This document shows, piece by piece, positions 44,450 through 54,534 of a DNA stretch of 64,000 nt. The notes below the pieces were generated by a model. It had not been told where the DNA came from and searched no databases. It was given only the letters and a program-made list of their open reading frames with translations. Each line of letters begins with the position of its first letter. Within the stretch, counting starts at the first letter, position 1. The DNA is from Calothrix sp. FI2-JRJ7 (GTDB taxonomy: Bacteria > Cyanobacteriota > Cyanobacteriia > Cyanobacteriales > Nostocaceae): contig JAHHGX010000088.1 of assembly GCA_019359675.1 (NCBI GenBank), forward strand, positions 1 to 64,000, read 5' to 3'. The position numbers and the translations under genes were made by a program.

Positions 44450-44620
44450 CTTTAAACCCTTTGTAAAATTGTTTGAAGCTGTAGAACATTTAGAAAATTT
44501 AATTTGTATACTGCTTTTACCCCCAATTAGGAATTATTTGGTCATACATATCCATACGCGCGCTACTAATGTCTATGCAAAATTCCTTTTCCTCAAGAAA
44601 AGTTTTAAAATTACTTAATA
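44450..44620 (-). promoter_or_regulatory. Conserved leader element, copy 2 (before the pentapeptide gene)
   Basis: The part 44540-44620 contains the shared block (GGAATTTTGCATAGACATTA, then GCGCGCGTATGGATATGTAT). The similarity to the haemagglutinin leader goes on to 44450 (CCCCCAATTA; AAAATTGTTTGAAGCT; TTTAAAGGAAC). It therefore looks like a duplicated 5' region of about 170 bp placed in front of two unrelated genes. Confidence 0.65.
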
Positions 44621-44634
44621 ATTGACAATTCTGA

Positions 44635-47600
44635 TCAATGACACTCAACAGGTACTTGGGCAACTTCTTGGGACACAAAATTGGGCTTTTGGGCAACAAG
44701 GTAAATATTGCCCCCTTTATCCACAACCCACCCCTGAGCTTCCACAGTTGACTGTGGATTATTATCTGGATGTTTAGATAAGCTAGCTGGTTTTACTTTC
44801 TCGTTTCCCTGACTTTGTGTCTGCTCCGAAAGTGCCACCCATTGGGTAATAACTGCACGAGAGCGCAACGGTTCACTTGGACTCAAAGGTAGCCCAGAAC
44901 GTCCTGTGGCAAAAAAACTACTGCTTTGTCTATCCCTAGCATTACAACCAGTAGCAATTTGCTGCTCGGCGCCAACTAAATTTGTCGGCAGTTCCACTAA
45001 CCCTCGGTTGGGGTCAACATCGGGTACTTTGAGTTCTACTGTGCCATCTATACCAAAATCAGAACTGGCAGTTATGTCACTTAGGGGAGTTGGACTTTGA
45101 CGAGGCTGAATACCATAGGTATTAAAGGCTTTAATATCTACTCTCCCACCCTTACCTGTATAAGCATTGCTGGATATGTCACTATTTTCATTAGGGACAG
45201 CAACGATAAAACCATTAGGAGCATTAATGGTGATGTTACCCCCATCTCCACCTTGCTGTGCAGTACCAGCAGTGGCAGAGATACGACTACCACGACGAAG
45301 CAGCACTAAGTTAGCAATATCTAGTGTGAGGTTGCCACCATTGCCAGAGCTAGTAGTTGCATCAATCCGACTTTGATTATCAAGCTCAAGAGTTTTTACT
45401 CGTACATATAAGTTTCCTGCATTCCCAGTGCCAGTGCTTTTTATACTAATGTCGCTATCATTACTGATTTCCAAAGATTCAGCAGTAACAGTAATTTGTC
45501 CAGCGTCCCCCGCGCCTGAAGTGCTGCTATCCATACCAGCATCGTTCAGAAACACCAAAGGACCTGCAACCTTAATGATGATTTCTCCAGCTTGACCTGT
45601 ATTATCTGTACCGCTACTGAACCCTGACTTGTCTTCAATCAGCATAGAATTTGCTGTAATGATGATTTTTCCAGCGTTACCTGTACCCACTGTCTTGCTA
45701 GTTATACCTGTTAGATTTCGTACCTTTAAAGGCCCTGCGATATTAATATTGATTTCTCCGGCATTACCTGTGCTATTTTTCTCTGTATTGTTAGTGAGCC
45801 ATGAATTTTCAATCAGCAAAGAAGGTGCCGTAATGCTGATTTTTCCAGCGTTACCCGTGCCGAAAGTCTTGCTACTTATACCTGATCTATTTCTTACTGT
45901 TAAAGGTCCAGCAACATTAATATTGATTTCTCCACCTTGACCTGTGTACTTTGTATCGCTAACGAACTGCGAATTTTTTTGTTCAATCAGCAAAGAATTT
46001 GCCGTAATATTAATCTTGCCAGCATCACCCGTACCTGAAGTATTGCTGTTTATACTTGACTCATTTCGTGCTATTAAAGGTCCAGCAACATTAATATTAA
46101 TTTCTCCACCTTGACCTGTACTACCTTCGTGCGTAACACTATTGATACTTGATTTGTCTTCAATTAGCAAAGAATTTGCCGTAATATTAATTTTGCCAGC
46201 GTTACCCGTACTAAAGGTGTTATTATTTATACTTGACTTGTTTCGTACTATTAAAGATCCTGCAACATTAATATTCATTTCTCCTGCTTGACCTGTACTA
46301 CCTTTGAGCGCACTGCTAGTTAAGCCTGAATCGTTTTCAATCAGTAAAGAATCTGCCGTAATGTTGATTTGTCCACCATGACCTATGTCTCTGGCTTCAA
46401 CATTTAAGCCAGCCTTATTACGCATGGCAAAATTGCCTACTACAATGTTAATTTCTCCGGCGTTGCCTTCAGCGTTAGAAGCAGTACCAAAACCAGAATT
46501 TTCAATCAGTAAATTATTTGCTCTAACTGTTATTCGTCCAGCATTCCCCGCGCCAAAGGTATTGCTGCCTAGCCCACTTCTATTTCTAATTTCAATAGAA
46601 TCAGCTTTGAGAGTAATTTCTCCAGCTTTTCCCAATCCTTGTGTGTGTGTGCCTGCGCCACCACGATTTTCAAGTAAGATAGATTTGTTAGCAACAAGCT
46701 TAACTTGTCCGGCATTCCCCGAACTGAAGGTCTTACTGTTGATATCGGACTCATTAACTAATATCGAGTTCCCGACAATAGTGATTTCTTGCCCATTTCT
46801 ATCACCAAGTGTATCAGCAAGTAGAATCGACTGCTGAGTGAGACTGATGTTTCTACCAGTAACTGCAATGGAACCACCGCCAGTTCCTGTGACATCCACA
46901 AACGATTTACCAGAAAACTGGATGTCTCTAAAACTGGAGGCGCCCTCATAATTGAGCTTCCAACCTTGTTGTACCGGAATGAGACTCACAGTACCATTAC
47001 TGCCAACACTGCCGATTTCAACACGTCCTGCTGGTGACTTAAGAACGCCACCATCAAGGGATACTTGACCTCCCACCAGTGCTAAGGTTTTTCCCTCAAG
47101 AAGCTCCAATCCTGGAACGCTGCTCTGACCTGGGGGACGAGTTTCTGTCTTAATATAATCAAATGCAATGTCGTGCCCTGGCCCTGTTACCTTAATTTCC
47201 CCTGGACTGCTCCCTATACCCAGCCCGACAGGTGCAGTGACCGTCAACAAGGGCTTGCCTTGTAATGGAGTGGTACTAAATTGAGTACCATCGGCAAAAT
47301 TTATACTGCTGGCAGTACTACCAATAAACGAACCTCTAATATCTAGCTTGGCATTAGGACCAAAGATAATTCCATTTGGGTTAATTAGAAACAGGTTGCC
47401 ATTACCCAATACTCCAAGTTTGCCAAAAATCTGGGAGGCGCCACTTCCTGTTACGCGGCTCAAAATATTCTCAACTCCAGATGGGTTGGTAAAGTAGGCT
47501 TCTCGTCCTTCACTAATGTTAAATTGTGAAAAACTGTGAAAAAGGTTTTTTTCGCGAATTGCTCCACCATCAATTTTGTCAACAAGCGAATTGATTGGTA

Positions 47601-47763
47601 TGACCTGAGAATTTTCAACACCGAGGCTATCATCAGCTATAGGTTTAAGTTCTTGAGCAAGAGTGGAATTGACGAAGAATACGCTTGAAAGAGCTAGGGC
47701 TGCGCTTAATGCACTACTGTGTAAAATCCCTAGCCGTAATAAACAGCACCAATGAGTATTCAT
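44635..47763 (-). CDS. Filamentous-haemagglutinin-type TPS exoprotein (second copy, TpsA-like)
   Basis: The 1042-residue protein has a signal peptide (ALALSSVFFVNSTLAQE) and a TPS domain (IDGGAIREKNLFHSFSQFNI, NPSGVENILSRVTGSGASQI, LFLINPNGIIFG). Its beta-helix is made of 20-25-residue repeats (ININVAGPLIARNESSINSN, then GDAGKINITANSLLIE) that are near-identical at DNA level at 45600-46300. The last ~150 residues (DPNRGLVELPTNLVGAEQQI, SGLPLSPSEPLRSRAVITQW) match the protein at 30787 closely. Secretion by a TpsB partner is expected; none is in the window. The start has AAAGGAG upstream, and the leader copy at 47820-47998 precedes it. Confidence 0.92.
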   Translation of the reverse strand: MNTHWCCLLRLGILHSSALSAALALSSVFFVNSTLAQELKPIADDSLGVENSQVIPINSLVDKIDGGAIREKNLFHSFSQFNISEGREAYFTNPSGVENILSRVTGSGASQIFGKLGVLGNGNLFLINPNGIIFGPNAKLDIRGSFIGSTASSINFADGTQFSTTPLQGKPLLTVTAPVGLGIGSSPGEIKVTGPGHDIAFDYIKTETRPPGQSSVPGLELLEGKTLALVGGQVSLDGGVLKSPAGRVEIGSVGSNGTVSLIPVQQGWKLNYEGASSFRDIQFSGKSFVDVTGTGGGSIAVTGRNISLTQQSILLADTLGDRNGQEITIVGNSILVNESDINSKTFSSGNAGQVKLVANKSILLENRGGAGTHTQGLGKAGEITLKADSIEIRNRSGLGSNTFGAGNAGRITVRANNLLIENSGFGTASNAEGNAGEINIVVGNFAMRNKAGLNVEARDIGHGGQINITADSLLIENDSGLTSSALKGSTGQAGEMNINVAGSLIVRNKSSINNNTFSTGNAGKINITANSLLIEDKSSINSVTHEGSTGQGGEININVAGPLIARNESSINSNTSGTGDAGKINITANSLLIEQKNSQFVSDTKYTGQGGEININVAGPLTVRNRSGISSKTFGTGNAGKISITAPSLLIENSWLTNNTEKNSTGNAGEININIAGPLKVRNLTGITSKTVGTGNAGKIIITANSMLIEDKSGFSSGTDNTGQAGEIIIKVAGPLVFLNDAGMDSSTSGAGDAGQITVTAESLEISNDSDISIKSTGTGNAGNLYVRVKTLELDNQSRIDATTSSGNGGNLTLDIANLVLLRRGSRISATAGTAQQGGDGGNITINAPNGFIVAVPNENSDISSNAYTGKGGRVDIKAFNTYGIQPRQSPTPLSDITASSDFGIDGTVELKVPDVDPNRGLVELPTNLVGAEQQIATGCNARDRQSSSFFATGRSGLPLSPSEPLRSRAVITQWVALSEQTQSQGNEKVKPASLSKHPDNNPQSTVEAQGWVVDKGGNIYLVAQKPNFVSQEVAQVPVECH

Positions 47764-47819
47764 CTTAAATATCCCACTCCTTTAAACCTACAGCATTAAC
47801 TTAATAAAAGTGATAGTTC

Positions 47820-47998
47820 CTTCAAACCTTATAAAATTGTTTTAAGCTCTCGTAATGTTTAATTTACATATTGCTTTCACCCCCAATTAATAAATTACGA
47901 ATTAGTAATTATTTAGTCATACATATCCATACGCGCGCTCCTTATGCCTATGCAAAATTCCTTTCCCTCAACTGAACAGTTGTAAAATTACTTAATAT
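47820..47998 (-). promoter_or_regulatory. Conserved leader element, copy 3 (before the haemagglutinin gene)
   Basis: The shared block lies at 47915-47998 (TTAAGTAATTTTACAACTGT, GGAATTTTGCATAGGCATAA, GCGCGCGTATGGATATGTAT), followed by CCCCCAATTA-type and AAAACAATTTTATAAGG sequences as in copy 2. It ends 56-151 bases before the start codon at 47763. Confidence 0.65.
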
Positions 47999-48021
47999 CT
48001 GTAATAGCTGTAAAAAATTGA

Positions 48022-50751
48022 CTATAACCAATTGCCAACTAGAACATACGCACCCCAATAGCCTGGACGATTATAATTTGAATGCTTTTGCATAAGCTTT
48101 ACTTGAGCGCGGCGCAAAGCTTCCGCCTTTGTTACTTTAGCTTCAACCAGTTCACGATAAAACTCACCAATTAAGATTGCCGTCGAGCGGTCACCAACAT
48201 TCCAGAGACTCGCCAAGGTACTCCGGGCGCCTGCACGTACAGCAACTCCTGCCAAACCTAACGTTGCTCGATTATCTCCCGCTGCTGTTTGACAAGCGCT
48301 TAAGACGAGGAGTTCTATTGCTTCTGGGCGCCTTTCATCTCGATGACGCAAAAGCAAATCAAAGTCAGTTACATTAATTGGACCATCTGCCGCTAATACA
48401 AATGTATCCTCAGAACGAGAACTAAACTGTCCATGCGTTGCAAGGTGAATAACATTAAAGGGAGTCGAGTTGATCTTTCCAGACAGTGTTTTACTGGTGA
48501 AATCCTGGTCTAAAAGTTTTGTAGTTGATACCCCAGCCTTGGCAATCAAGTTAAACTCAGATTCAATTTCTGGTAAGGGTGAAAATTGTTGAAAATTAGG
48601 CGGTGGATTTACCAATCCTCCAGCAAGCACCTGCAATTTTTCCTGCGCTAAAGGCTTGGGCTTTTGCAATTGAAGCCCTAAATTTAAGGCAACAGCATAT
48701 TTCTCAATCAAATACTGCTTACCGTTGTATAGTACTGCCATTGGTACATTTCGTAATGCACCATCCAGTACAAAAACTAAAGTATTAACATTAGTACGTT
48801 GTAACTCAGACTCGATTGGTTGAATTAGCCAACTATAAACTTGTCTAGACAAAGATTGAACTTCCTCAATTGCGTCAGGTTCAGTCAAGTAATACCGCAG
48901 TTGCCCTAATATACTTTCCATTTCCGTTTGGGATTTGTTCACCGAGTAATGGTGTAAAGGTTGTTTGGGAAGTTTGACAATGACTTGTAATTGGTCTTTG
49001 AGAATAATTGGATAAATGATGGCAGCAGTTGGGTTATCTTGGTCTACAACTTTGTCTAATACAACCTTTGTTACATTTAAACAGGCTTCCCGAAAGAAAT
49101 TATCCAATTGTGCTAACTGTAGCGCTTCAATTCTTTGTCTAGCTTTATCTAATGTTTCTTCACTCAGTTTTTCTCCCTGTGATTGCAAAAGCAATGCTAC
49201 TGATTCGCGGTAAACAGGTTCTACACTTTCCTTAAATGAAAACTGAACATCTCGATTAACTGCTACAAGGTCATTTCTTAAAGACCGCAATTCATCTACA
49301 GCAGTATCATAAGCTGCAATTGCCCCTAAAATATCTCCGTGCTGTTTTAGCAAGCGTCCTAGCTGCCAATGCCAGTTATAAGCGATATCGGGTGCATTTA
49401 TAGCTTGAGCCAACAAAAGCGCTTCCTGTGTAAGCTTTTGGGCATTTAACCATTGTTTATCTTGCTCATATAGTCTTCCGAGGGTTCCTATCGCGTAAGA
49501 TTCTGCTCGTCTATCTCCGAGTGTTTTCGCTTGTTTCACTGCGCTAGCAAGTATTTGAGCAATTTCATATGCTTGATATTTAGTGTTATTTATTACAGCG
49601 CCTCCATTTGTATAATTAAGGCACTGTTGTGCGTCTACACACTCCCTATTCCTTTGTTTCATTAAGCTTTGAGCAAAATGAATTTTTGTATAAACTGTTA
49701 TTTGGGAGAGCGGTAGACTACTTAGCTCAGTTGAAATTGACGGCAACAGGGATTGTGCTGCTGACCATTGCTGTGTATCCAATAGCACATCAAGAAGATT
49801 AATTTGCGCTTGGACTTTGGTGAGTGGTGAAGGATTTTTTGTTATCGCTTGTTGGTAGAAGGCGATTGCATTCTGGTTATCCTGCTGAATTCTGGCAGTA
49901 TTACCTAAACTCAGGAGCGTTGCACTAATTTCTTGAGGAGATTGCAATCTCATCGCAGTTTCCAAGCTTTTTTGCAAAACTTGACGAGATTGTTCTAAAT
50001 CACCCGTTAACTGAAGTGCATCTCCAAGCGCGCGTAATTCTACAGCTTTGGTCAAAGAATCCGGTTGAGATTCCAAATTTCGACCAGCTTCAGTTAACAT
50101 CGCCAAAGCACGACGGTAAAATCCTAGTACCTGCAATGCTTGCGCTTGGTTAATGCGACTGCTAGTAATACCACTACGAGCGCCTATCTCAGTATAAATC
50201 GCTTCAGCTCGTTGCCAGGTTTTTAATGCCTGTTGTGCCTGTCCTTGCTCGAATTGTAGGTTGCCTTGAATTTCCAGTGTCTGCCCCAGTTGCAAGTGTT
50301 GTTTTGTTTGAGTATTTAGCACTTGCAAACTATCATTGATTGCCCTAGTTGCTTCGACAAACATTCCACGCTGCTGGTAAACCAAGGCAAGATTACTAAG
50401 GGTCATTGCTTGGTTAAGTTTGTCTCCCAGCACCTGATACTGTTGAAGCACATGAAGCAAAACGTCTTGCGCTTCTACTAACCGTCCCGCTTCATACAGT
50501 GCTTTCGCCTGTTGCACTAAATCTTGTAAGCGTTGTGGGTTAGACAAAGCGGAAGCTGCAATATAAGAACTTATTGGGGATTTTCCTAGGACAGGTGAAA
50601 TACTCGCAAACACAAATGCCATTACTAGCAACAAAAGGAGGTAGAAAGTCTTGGGTACGACGTTTCTTCTAATCTTTATTTGCTGCTGTTTACTTTTTGT
50701 TAGCTTGCGAAAAGAGCGTAGATAATGAAAGTACCTGAACCATTTTTTCAC
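48022..50751 (-). CDS. TPR-CHAT protein (caspase-like protease domain)
   Basis: The 909-residue protein has an N-terminal anchor or signal (FYLLLLLVMAFVFASISPVL). TPR repeats follow over residues ~60-500, in divergent form (TLSNLALVYQQRGMFVEATR, ISATLLSLGNTARIQQDNQN). The CHAT domain, at residues ~600-905, has the His in FNVIHLATHGQFSS and the Cys in ELLVLSACQTAAGD, followed by LAGVAVRAGARSTLASLWNV, the common CHAT core. It lies between the haemagglutinin and the DUF928/CHASE2 genes on the same strand, an arrangement I know from other cyanobacteria. It may respond to or process the exported proteins; this is inference. Confidence 0.92.
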   Translation of the reverse strand: MKKWFRYFHYLRSFRKLTKSKQQQIKIRRNVVPKTFYLLLLLVMAFVFASISPVLGKSPISSYIAASALSNPQRLQDLVQQAKALYEAGRLVEAQDVLLHVLQQYQVLGDKLNQAMTLSNLALVYQQRGMFVEATRAINDSLQVLNTQTKQHLQLGQTLEIQGNLQFEQGQAQQALKTWQRAEAIYTEIGARSGITSSRINQAQALQVLGFYRRALAMLTEAGRNLESQPDSLTKAVELRALGDALQLTGDLEQSRQVLQKSLETAMRLQSPQEISATLLSLGNTARIQQDNQNAIAFYQQAITKNPSPLTKVQAQINLLDVLLDTQQWSAAQSLLPSISTELSSLPLSQITVYTKIHFAQSLMKQRNRECVDAQQCLNYTNGGAVINNTKYQAYEIAQILASAVKQAKTLGDRRAESYAIGTLGRLYEQDKQWLNAQKLTQEALLLAQAINAPDIAYNWHWQLGRLLKQHGDILGAIAAYDTAVDELRSLRNDLVAVNRDVQFSFKESVEPVYRESVALLLQSQGEKLSEETLDKARQRIEALQLAQLDNFFREACLNVTKVVLDKVVDQDNPTAAIIYPIILKDQLQVIVKLPKQPLHHYSVNKSQTEMESILGQLRYYLTEPDAIEEVQSLSRQVYSWLIQPIESELQRTNVNTLVFVLDGALRNVPMAVLYNGKQYLIEKYAVALNLGLQLQKPKPLAQEKLQVLAGGLVNPPPNFQQFSPLPEIESEFNLIAKAGVSTTKLLDQDFTSKTLSGKINSTPFNVIHLATHGQFSSRSEDTFVLAADGPINVTDFDLLLRHRDERRPEAIELLVLSACQTAAGDNRATLGLAGVAVRAGARSTLASLWNVGDRSTAILIGEFYRELVEAKVTKAEALRRAQVKLMQKHSNYNRPGYWGAYVLVGNWL

Positions 50752-50895
50752 AATTATTTCTCTATATCTAGCTATTAATTATTATCTCTCGGATGCACTG
50801 TTACAGTAGGTTTATAAAGCTATTGCCCTGCATAATTCACAATAAATATTATTGAAAATAAAAATTTCTTTACATTCAGGCGCCGACTTCAAAAT

Positions 50896-51681
50896 TTACC
50901 TTACTGGTTGAACGAGGGTTTGTGTTGCCACTTTCTCTAGCCCAATTACAGAAAGCAGGCTGTTCCACTCTTCAGTCAGTGCTGCATTTTGGGGATTTGC
51001 AAGGCGAAGCTCTGCCAAGGTAGTCAAAGCATCGTACCAAATGCCATTCTCAGCGTAAATAGCTACTTGTTGCTGTGGCAAAGCTTGTTTGATTTGATTG
51101 CGTAATGCTGAGTGTAAATCTACCCGTTGTACCCAGCCTTCTAGATAATTTAATGTTGCTGGTTGTTTGAGGTTACATCCAACTCTAACCTTAAAGAACC
51201 AATGGTACTGCTTGTTAGTTTCTAAAGGAGTCGTGATGTCTTTTAGTTGCACACGAACAATTCCCGGTGCTGCTGGTATTGAGACGGGTGTGCGGTAAAT
51301 TGTTTTGTTTTTATCGTCTTGCAAAACGAATTCAATCGCACGAATGTGAGATTGGTGATAGGGAACATAGAACCAAAAGCTGGGCTGTTCTACACTGGTT
51401 AAACCCCATATCCAGGTATTCGTGATAGTTTCCCCTTTGCCTTGGCTCAAGTTCTCTTGGTAAGAAGGCACGAGAGCAGTTAAAGGTAAAGCAAGTCGAG
51501 TACAGTCTGAGCGTGACGCTCCTTCGCCTCGGTTTCCTGGGGCGCCACGATCAGGTGGTGGAGGAGGTGGGTTGAAGCGAATTGACGTTGATTTTGCTTG
51601 TAGCGCTAGCGAACTACTAAGACAACTCATTAAAATCAAGGTGAATGCAGTTGAAGCTAGTCGGTGAGGAAATGATTTCAT
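50896..51681 (-). CDS. DUF928 exported protein
   Basis: The 261-residue protein has a signal peptide (ASTAFTLILMSCLSSSLALQ). It shows the DUF928 pattern: FNPPPPPPDRGAPGNRGEGA, then RLALPLTALVP, WIWGLTSVEQPSFWFYVPY, IVRVQLKDITTPLETNKQYH and YLEGWVQRVD. The family is cyanobacterial and of unknown function. It lies 46 bp after the CHAT-CHASE2 gene and 144 bp before the TPR-CHAT gene, so the three probably form one operon. It would act in the periplasm, the side where a CHASE2 sensor domain faces. Confidence 0.88.
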   Translation of the reverse strand: MKSFPHRLASTAFTLILMSCLSSSLALQAKSTSIRFNPPPPPPDRGAPGNRGEGASRSDCTRLALPLTALVPSYQENLSQGKGETITNTWIWGLTSVEQPSFWFYVPYHQSHIRAIEFVLQDDKNKTIYRTPVSIPAAPGIVRVQLKDITTPLETNKQYHWFFKVRVGCNLKQPATLNYLEGWVQRVDLHSALRNQIKQALPQQQVAIYAENGIWYDALTTLAELRLANPQNAALTEEWNSLLSVIGLEKVATQTLVQPVR

Positions 51682-51727
51682 CTTTTACTGCTCCTAACAA
51701 ATGTTTAGTCGCATTTGTTATTAGGAA

Positions 51728-54136
51728 TCACAAAAATACGCGCAGTTTCCGGACGAGGTAATTTTTTTTAACACAGGCGATGATACTACTACTACCAATT
51801 AGCGCAATCGCACAAGGAACAAGGGGTATCCAACCGCCCCACTGAACTAAAATGACAAAGCATATCCCGTAGAGGCTGCCGATTGCAACTCCAGTAGCAA
51901 TGCCTAAATAAAGCAGTCGTCGAATATACCAAGCTAATAAACTACCTGTTAACGACCATCCCCAAACCCAAATGCTTGAGTGCCACACACACCAAGTCCA
52001 TAGGAGTGGTCGTCCATCAAGTGCCGCACTGAGCAACTGGCTAATCATTTGTGCTTGCAGGATAACACCTGGTATTTTTTGTATTGCACCTTCGTTTGTA
52101 AAGTAGGGTGTGGATGAATAGTCTTGGAAGCTTTCAGCTACTGTTCCAATAAGAACAATCCGGTCTTTAACTGCACTCAACTCGACTCTACCAGCTAGTA
52201 CTTCTGTTAGCGTCGTCTGCGGCACAAATTCTTGTAGCGAACGATGCGCGCGGTAATTCAACATAATTTGGTGTCCCGAAGCATCTATACTTTGGTATCC
52301 ACTTGTATGTGCTTCTAATGGCTTAAAAAAAGTCTTACCCAGTTTCCAAGCACCATCACTCGTAAATTCCAGGGAAATATTGCGAGTAGCCAAGTAGCGC
52401 AAAGCTAATTGTACACTCAAGGCATATGATGCTTTACAGGGTGAAGAGGGTTCGGGTGTCAACGCTAGTAAATGGCGCCGGACAATGTTATCGGGGTCAA
52501 CTGCTATATCACTAAAGCTTAAGCGTTCTTGGGGTATTTCAGGTGGAGGTGGGATGCCAGGGCGCCTGGAATGATTATCGCTAACTTGGCAAACTGCAAT
52601 TAAGTCAGCCTTGCTGGTCGTTCCTTTCCCTTGCATTAGCGCAGCTAAGGCTGGTAAGTCTTGCCTCACAGCATAATCGCGATAGATATCCAATCCAATC
52701 ACTTTTGGTTGGTATGACTGTAATTTTTCCAATAATTTCAAGAGCGATTTATCAGAGAGCGAACCTCGACGTTCCTGTTGAGACTGTGATTGTACATCTT
52801 CTTCGGTTATAGTTACAACCAACAAACGAGAATCAGGCTTCTCGTCTGGGCGTAGCCGAATAAGTTGATCAAATGCTTGTAACTCCATCGACTGAAGCAT
52901 TCCCCCATATCGCATACCCATAATTAAACCAGTGATTGCTAAACTCGCGCAAATCAGCCGACTAAAATTAAGTTTTGAGTTTTTAACTTTTGTTTTGAAA
53001 TTTTGAAGTCGGGTATTAGGTGAAGGGTGGAAAATTAAATTGTCCCCACCTTCCCCTACAATCATGTCCTGCCAACTTGGTGGTACCTCTGCCGGATTTT
53101 GGTAAATTACAGGTAGCCAAGTTGCACAGGGAAATTGCCCCTCCAGTCCTTGCAGTCGTTCCCTTGCCTGCCGAACTGCTAAATAAAGCGATTTACCAAG
53201 AGCATATGCTTCTAAAAAATATTTGAGAAACGTTTGTGCCACGCTATCTGGTACTGGTTCACGCATGACAATCAACTGCGGAATCTGTAAAGTAGCAAAT
53301 TCTCGTGCCAGTCCTAAGCCATCGCAGGAGTTGAAAATAGCCAACTTTAAGCCGCGCTCTACTGCTTGCTTCAAAGCATACTTTAATTGGCTAATAGTCA
53401 AACTCTCGGTTTGATTAATATAAATTTGGCCTGTTTCCCCCGCACCTTGAGTTGAACTATGCCCTGCAAAAAAAAGAATGTCCCAATTTTGCTGCCAAAG
53501 ATTATCTGTTAAGTCTTTACGGGCTGGCTCCACCAGAAAGTCGATTTTTGCGTTTGGTAGTTGCTCAAGATGCGCGCGGTCTGCTAGTGTATCAATACCT
53601 GTACTGTCGCCTATTAGTGCCAAAATTTTGACTGTCGCAGTCGGTTTCGAGGAGGGAAGGCAAACCTGTTCATAAGTAGGTGTACTGAAGCCAATTTCTG
53701 CATTTGGGTAGCGCTCCACTAGCTCCCATAAATGCCAAGGAAGCCTCTGAAGTTGATAGTCTTGAGTCTGCAAAATCACCCGAATTACATCAGATGTTAG
53801 TAGTTTTTCTAGCCACTTCTCACGAATTGGTCGAAACGATTCTGATTGAAGCCAATAGTTAAGGCAATCGCTTAATTGTTTAGCTGCTTGTACACACTCC
53901 TCAACTTCCGAAATTTCCGTTGTTGGTTTTGGTAGTCCAATGGGACGAGCAGAAAAATCCAAGTTACGGTAAATTGCTTGCCAACGATTGAAATTAAGTA
54001 GCAATTCTATATTTGGCGGAAGCTCACTAATGACTTCACTTTGAGGACGGCTGTTCTCCTCACCAATCTCAAGTGTAATTGGAAACCCAGTCTCAAAACT
54101 CCCTTTTCCAAATTTCAAAACCACTAATTTAGTCAC
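51728..54136 (-). CDS. CHAT-CHASE2 membrane sensor protein
   Basis: Residues ~1-350 hold an N-terminal caspase-like CHAT domain: His in WDILFFAGHSSTQ, Cys in LKLAIFNSCDGLGLA, then QIPQLIVMREPVPDSVAQTF. A first membrane segment (LICASLAITGLIMGMRYGG) comes at ~390. Residues ~405-690 are a CHASE2 sensor domain (MELQAFDQLIRLRPDEKPDS, IGLDIYRDY, DRIVLIGTVAESFQDYSSTP). The protein ends with three or four membrane segments. CHASE2 is an extracytoplasmic sensory domain; here it is wired to a cytoplasmic protease-like domain instead of a kinase. The gene is divergent from the sigma factor. Confidence 0.9.
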   Translation of the reverse strand: MTKLVVLKFGKGSFETGFPITLEIGEENSRPQSEVISELPPNIELLLNFNRWQAIYRNLDFSARPIGLPKPTTEISEVEECVQAAKQLSDCLNYWLQSESFRPIREKWLEKLLTSDVIRVILQTQDYQLQRLPWHLWELVERYPNAEIGFSTPTYEQVCLPSSKPTATVKILALIGDSTGIDTLADRAHLEQLPNAKIDFLVEPARKDLTDNLWQQNWDILFFAGHSSTQGAGETGQIYINQTESLTISQLKYALKQAVERGLKLAIFNSCDGLGLAREFATLQIPQLIVMREPVPDSVAQTFLKYFLEAYALGKSLYLAVRQARERLQGLEGQFPCATWLPVIYQNPAEVPPSWQDMIVGEGGDNLIFHPSPNTRLQNFKTKVKNSKLNFSRLICASLAITGLIMGMRYGGMLQSMELQAFDQLIRLRPDEKPDSRLLVVTITEEDVQSQSQQERRGSLSDKSLLKLLEKLQSYQPKVIGLDIYRDYAVRQDLPALAALMQGKGTTSKADLIAVCQVSDNHSRRPGIPPPPEIPQERLSFSDIAVDPDNIVRRHLLALTPEPSSPCKASYALSVQLALRYLATRNISLEFTSDGAWKLGKTFFKPLEAHTSGYQSIDASGHQIMLNYRAHRSLQEFVPQTTLTEVLAGRVELSAVKDRIVLIGTVAESFQDYSSTPYFTNEGAIQKIPGVILQAQMISQLLSAALDGRPLLWTWCVWHSSIWVWGWSLTGSLLAWYIRRLLYLGIATGVAIGSLYGICFVILVQWGGWIPLVPCAIALIGSSSIIACVKKNYLVRKLRVFL

Positions 54137-54534
54137 TGCAATTTATCCACTTTTCTAAAAAAGTCATAATCAAAATAATTTTCCAGTAATTTATACTAGA
54201 ATCAATGCATTTTTATATACAAACTATTCATTGTAACGATTTATGATTATAGAGAAGAAAGCGTATTTATACTTACAGTTTATAGTATTTATATACGACT
54301 ATGTTGATTTTTTATGCAGTTCTCAATGAAAATTTTTAAATGAAAATAAGTATTATTTTTGCGAACGCCTGAGAGCATGGCAACACGTGTTAAGAAAATA
54401 AATCATGAACATGTAGGGTATGTAAAACCGTTACGTACTAAATAATTGTAAGTATTTTTATAGATTGTAACAGAAGTGGCAGTAATGGCAATTAGTATAG
54501 AATCATTCACCATTTCTCCAACACTAAAAATTCC
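54137..54534. other. Divergent promoter region between CHASE2 and sigma-factor genes
   Basis: The 398-bp AT-rich stretch has no gene. It must carry the promoters of both divergent operons. CACGTGTTAAG around 54383 is an E-box-like palindrome, but I cannot assign a regulator. Confidence 0.5.

Noticed and set aside
44517-44726. 69-residue open frame on the - strand
   Set aside because: It overlaps the 3' end of the haemagglutinin gene and the conserved leader, and the frame is not kept in the other two leader copies.
25048-54136. TPR-CHAT proteins as part of a CRISPR-guided caspase (Craspase-like) system
   Set aside because: No gRAMP, other Cas gene or array lies in the window; the neighbours are TPS and CHASE2 genes.
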